A stretch of DNA of 7,672 nt from Pedosphaera sp. (lineage in GTDB: Bacteria > Verrucomicrobiota > Verrucomicrobiia > Limisphaerales > SXTU01), in NCBI GenBank assembly GCA_009695395.1, contig SIBB01000158.1:1-7672 (forward strand). The letters are read 5' to 3'. Below are positions 5,909 through 7,672 of the stretch, one piece after another. The position numbers and the translations under genes are program-made. Below the pieces are notes generated by a model that made no database searches, was not told the origin of the DNA, and saw only the letters and a program-made list of their open reading frames with translations. Each line of letters begins with the position of its first letter. Position 1 is the first letter of the stretch.

Positions 5909-7255
5909 CTACTTCTTGGCTGGCTCGACCGCTTGCGCCGCCACTTTGCCTGCGGGCTTGCCTTGCTTGTCGTAGAGCAAGATGCCCTTGAGCATATCGG
6001 TGGCTCGGTCGAACTGGATGTCTTGCGCCTTCGTGACCAGCTCGCGCTCCTTTGCATCGAGCGCGTCGAGCGGAGCGCCGGAGCGCTTCATGGCGTAATA
6101 GCGTTCCTCCTCTGCGGACATCGGCACCGCCACGTCCGGCGTGATGCCCTTCTCGTGAATGACCTTGTGGCTCGGTGTGTAATACTTCGCCGTCGTGAGC
6201 CGCAGCGCAGAGCCATCGGCGAGCGGGAGAATGCTCTGCACGGAACCCTTGCCGAAACTCTGCTCACCCAGCACCACGGCGCGCTTCAAGTCCTGCAAGC
6301 AGCCGGCGACGATCTCCGACGCGCTCGCGCTGCCGCCGTTCATGAGGATGACCATCGGCAACAGCGGACGCGGATTGCGGCCCGACGCGGTGTATTTTTG
6401 GATGTCCGCGATCTGCCGCGCCTCGGTGGAGACGACGAGTTGGCCGCGCGGGAGGAATTTCTCCGACACCTTCACCGCCTGATCCAGCAAGCCGCCGGGG
6501 TTGTCGCGCAAGTCCATGATGAGGCCCTTTACACCCATCTTCTCCATCTTCACCAGCGCGCCTTCGAGCTCGTCGGCGGTCTTCTCGCCGAACTGCCGCA
6601 GCCGCACGTAGCCGATCTTGTTCTCGTCGAGCTTGAACTCGGTGGTCCCGACGACATCGCGCACGCTGGGCACGCTGATCGTGTCGCGCATGAGTTTAAT
6701 CTCCAGCTCCTGCTCAGTCGCGGGCCGTGAGATGGTCACGGTGACTTCCGTTCCCTTCTTGCCGCGCAGGCGGCGGACGGCGTCATCAATGGTGAACTTC
6801 TCCGTGGTCTGTCCGTTGATCTTGACGATGCGATCGCCGGGCTTGATGCCGCCTTTACTGGCGGGCGTGCCATCCATCGTCTCGGAGACAGTGAGCGTGA
6901 CGCCCTTGCTGGCACCGTTCGTCCGCACCCCCAGAACGATACCGACACCGCCGAACGCGCCCTCGGTGTCCTTCCTCATGTCGTCATACTTCCGGGCCTC
7001 CATGAATTCGCTGTGCGGATCGAGCGAGCTGACCATGCCCTTGAGCGCAGCCTGGATGAGCTGCTGGTAGGAAATCTTCTCGCCGTCCACGTAGTTCTGC
7101 CGGATGGTCTCCAGCACACGGGTGAACAGCTCGATGTTCTCGTAGGGATTTTCCTTGGCAGCGGTCTCGGCGTGCGAGAGGTAAAGCCGAGTGCCAAAGA
7201 GGAGGTTCAGGCCGAGCACGGCCACGAGCAGTCCGAGAAAGAGGCGGCGTTTCAT
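5909..7255 (-). CDS. ctpA: S41-family carboxyl-terminal processing protease (CtpA-like), PDZ-containing
   Basis: This 448-residue envelope serine protease has a hydrophobic N-terminus (residues 5-20) that is either a cleavable signal (possible site after SHA, residues 27-29) or a membrane anchor, placing the enzyme outside the cytoplasmic membrane. An N-terminal helical region with YVDGEKISYQQLIQAALKGM and SSLDPHSEFM (to about 86) is followed by FGGVGIVLG and a PDZ domain (about 100-180, with GIKPGDRIVKINGQ). The S41 core follows, with GYVRLRQF, DLRDNPGG (248-255) and NGGSASASEI (306-315). The inferred catalytic residues are Ser311, Lys336 in FGKGSVQ and Gln340. Their spacing (25 and 4) equals that of Bacillus CtpB (Ser309, Lys334, Gln338). 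The C-terminus is lysine-rich (EPAKK). CtpA proteases trim or degrade periplasmic proteins; the substrate here is unknown. The ATG at 7255 has no clear Shine-Dalgarno but gives the best signal sequence. It lies 87 bp after ispD and 5 bp before tsaD. Confidence 0.95.
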   Translation of the reverse strand: MKRRLFLGLLVAVLGLNLLFGTRLYLSHAETAAKENPYENIELFTRVLETIRQNYVDGEKISYQQLIQAALKGMVSSLDPHSEFMEARKYDDMRKDTEGAFGGVGIVLGVRTNGASKGVTLTVSETMDGTPASKGGIKPGDRIVKINGQTTEKFTIDDAVRRLRGKKGTEVTVTISRPATEQELEIKLMRDTISVPSVRDVVGTTEFKLDENKIGYVRLRQFGEKTADELEGALVKMEKMGVKGLIMDLRDNPGGLLDQAVKVSEKFLPRGQLVVSTEARQIADIQKYTASGRNPRPLLPMVILMNGGSASASEIVAGCLQDLKRAVVLGEQSFGKGSVQSILPLADGSALRLTTAKYYTPSHKVIHEKGITPDVAVPMSAEEERYYAMKRSGAPLDALDAKERELVTKAQDIQFDRATDMLKGILLYDKQGKPAGKVAAQAVEPAKK

Positions 7256-7342
7256 AATTCTGTTGGCCGACGTTAGGAGCCGCCGAATTGCTTGGCAAGT
7301 GAGGGCTTCACCGCAGGCCGTTGAGTGGACTAACCGCCCGCG
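7256..7342. other. ispD-ctpA intergenic spacer
   Basis: An 87-bp gap separates two minus-strand genes. I see no convincing promoter, terminator hairpin or Shine-Dalgarno. The only symmetry is a short TTGC-TTG-GCAA element (around 7290-7300) with 4-base arms, too weak to interpret. The gap is short enough for co-transcription. Confidence 0.5.
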
Positions 7343-7672
7343 TCAGCCGTTCAACCTTTTCAGGAGCAGCTCCAAATACGGCAGGTCCGCAGGCGAAGTC
7401 GCCTTCGGGTTCGGCTCCCGGCTCTCCACCAGCGCCACCGGCTGGCCGATCAACTCGCAAGCCGCCGTGTCATCCGTCACGAGCACGCCGCGCTCGCGCA
7501 CCGCACCCAGCGCGCGGCGAATCACCTCGACGCGGAACGTCTGTGGCGTCTGCACAGCCCACAGCATTGAGCGGTCAATGTGCTTCGCCACGAGCGTCCC
7601 GCCGTCGGATTCCTTGATGGTGTCGGTCACGCGCTGCGCGGCCACGGCCGCGCCCGTCTCTCGGGCCGCAAC
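7343..7672 (-). CDS. ispD: 2-C-methyl-D-erythritol 4-phosphate cytidylyltransferase IspD, C-terminal 109 residues
   Basis: IspD joins CTP and 2-C-methyl-D-erythritol 4-phosphate to give CDP-ME in the cytoplasmic MEP isoprenoid pathway. The frame is open through the right edge; only the C-terminal half is present, so the CTP-binding N-terminal motif is not visible. In-window residues read VAARETGAAVAAQRVTDTIK. Seen: VTDTIK (15-20), whose Thr18 matches E. coli Thr140; DRSMLWAVQTPQTF (33-46), whose Arg34 matches E. coli Arg157 in the MEP pocket; VTDD (65-68) with Glu73 and Gly76; and NPKAT with Lys90 at the conserved position of E. coli Lys213. The stop is TGA at 7343-7345 and no IspF domain is fused downstream. 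An in-frame GTG at 7645 is internal, because family homology continues upstream of it. The NPKAT form differs mildly from the common N-[IF]-K-[IV]-T. It is the first visible gene of the probable ispD-ctpA-tsaD transcript. Confidence 0.93.
   Translation of the reverse strand, partial: VAARETGAAVAAQRVTDTIKESDGGTLVAKHIDRSMLWAVQTPQTFRVEVIRRALGAVRERGVLVTDDTAACELIGQPVALVESREPNPKATSPADLPYLELLLKRLNG

Noticed and set aside
5933..6730. A 265-codon plus-strand open frame opposite ctpA
   Set aside because: It is antisense to all the catalytic S41 motifs, which are intact on the minus strand; its composition is that of a shadow frame with no recognisable domain.
7290..7300. TTGC-TTG-GCAA symmetry in the ispD-ctpA gap
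   Set aside because: Four-base arms are expected by chance; no promoter or second copy in the gap supports an operator.
1..7672. CRISPR array, insertion sequence, tRNA, rRNA or defence system
   Set aside because: No spaced repeats, transposase motifs, terminal inverted repeats or RNA-gene sequence were found; nearly every base is accounted for by six ordinary genes.

Overview
The window is ordinary chromosomal DNA from a GC-rich bacterium, most probably a member of the Verrucomicrobiota (Pedosphaera/Limisphaera-like) or a related PVC lineage. That placement is an inference from the gene set and protein style: a secreted 'WPEWRGP' PQQ-like beta-propeller next to a Gfo/Idh/MocA oxidoreductase, plus the style of the SMC and CtpA proteins. 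No rRNA or other decisive phylogenetic marker is present. Coding density is very high. I see no mobile element, CRISPR array, tRNA or rRNA, and no intergenic gap reaches 120 bp.

Layout from left to right. (1) 1-2106, minus strand: the N-terminal 702 codons of the chromosome-partitioning ATPase SMC. It covers the N-terminal ATPase half, the first coiled-coil arm and the hinge, and runs off the left edge. (2) 2107-2209: a short gap upstream of smc with a perfect DnaA-box 9-mer, a weak promoter candidate and a 10-bp-phased direct repeat. (3) 2210-3385, minus: a Gfo/Idh/MocA-family NAD(P)-dependent oxidoreductase. (4) 3386-3501: the divergent promoter region. (5) 3502-4830, plus: an exported protein of the PQQ-like/BamB-like beta-propeller type, in which I count eight blade motifs. 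(6) 4848-5903, minus: TsaD, the tRNA t6A-forming subunit, convergent with the propeller gene. (7) 5909-7255, minus: a CtpA/S41 carboxyl-terminal processing protease with a PDZ domain. (8) 7343-7672, minus: the C-terminal 109 residues of IspD from the MEP isoprenoid pathway, running off the right edge.

How the genes relate. ispD, ctpA and tsaD lie head to tail on the minus strand (87-bp and 5-bp gaps) and probably form one housekeeping transcript, although they act in different processes (isoprenoid precursors, envelope proteolysis, tRNA modification). The oxidoreductase and smc are also collinear on the minus strand, but the gap between them carries its own candidate regulatory signals, so smc may have a separate promoter. 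The propeller gene is the only plus-strand gene and is divergent from the oxidoreductase. This pairing suggests, but does not prove, shared regulation.

I did not find an undescribed system. The most notable points are the DnaA box in front of smc, a proline-rich insertion with a C8 tract in TsaD between two conserved motifs, a non-acidic cofactor-discriminating position in the oxidoreductase, and the lack of a clear Shine-Dalgarno sequence at any visible gene start.
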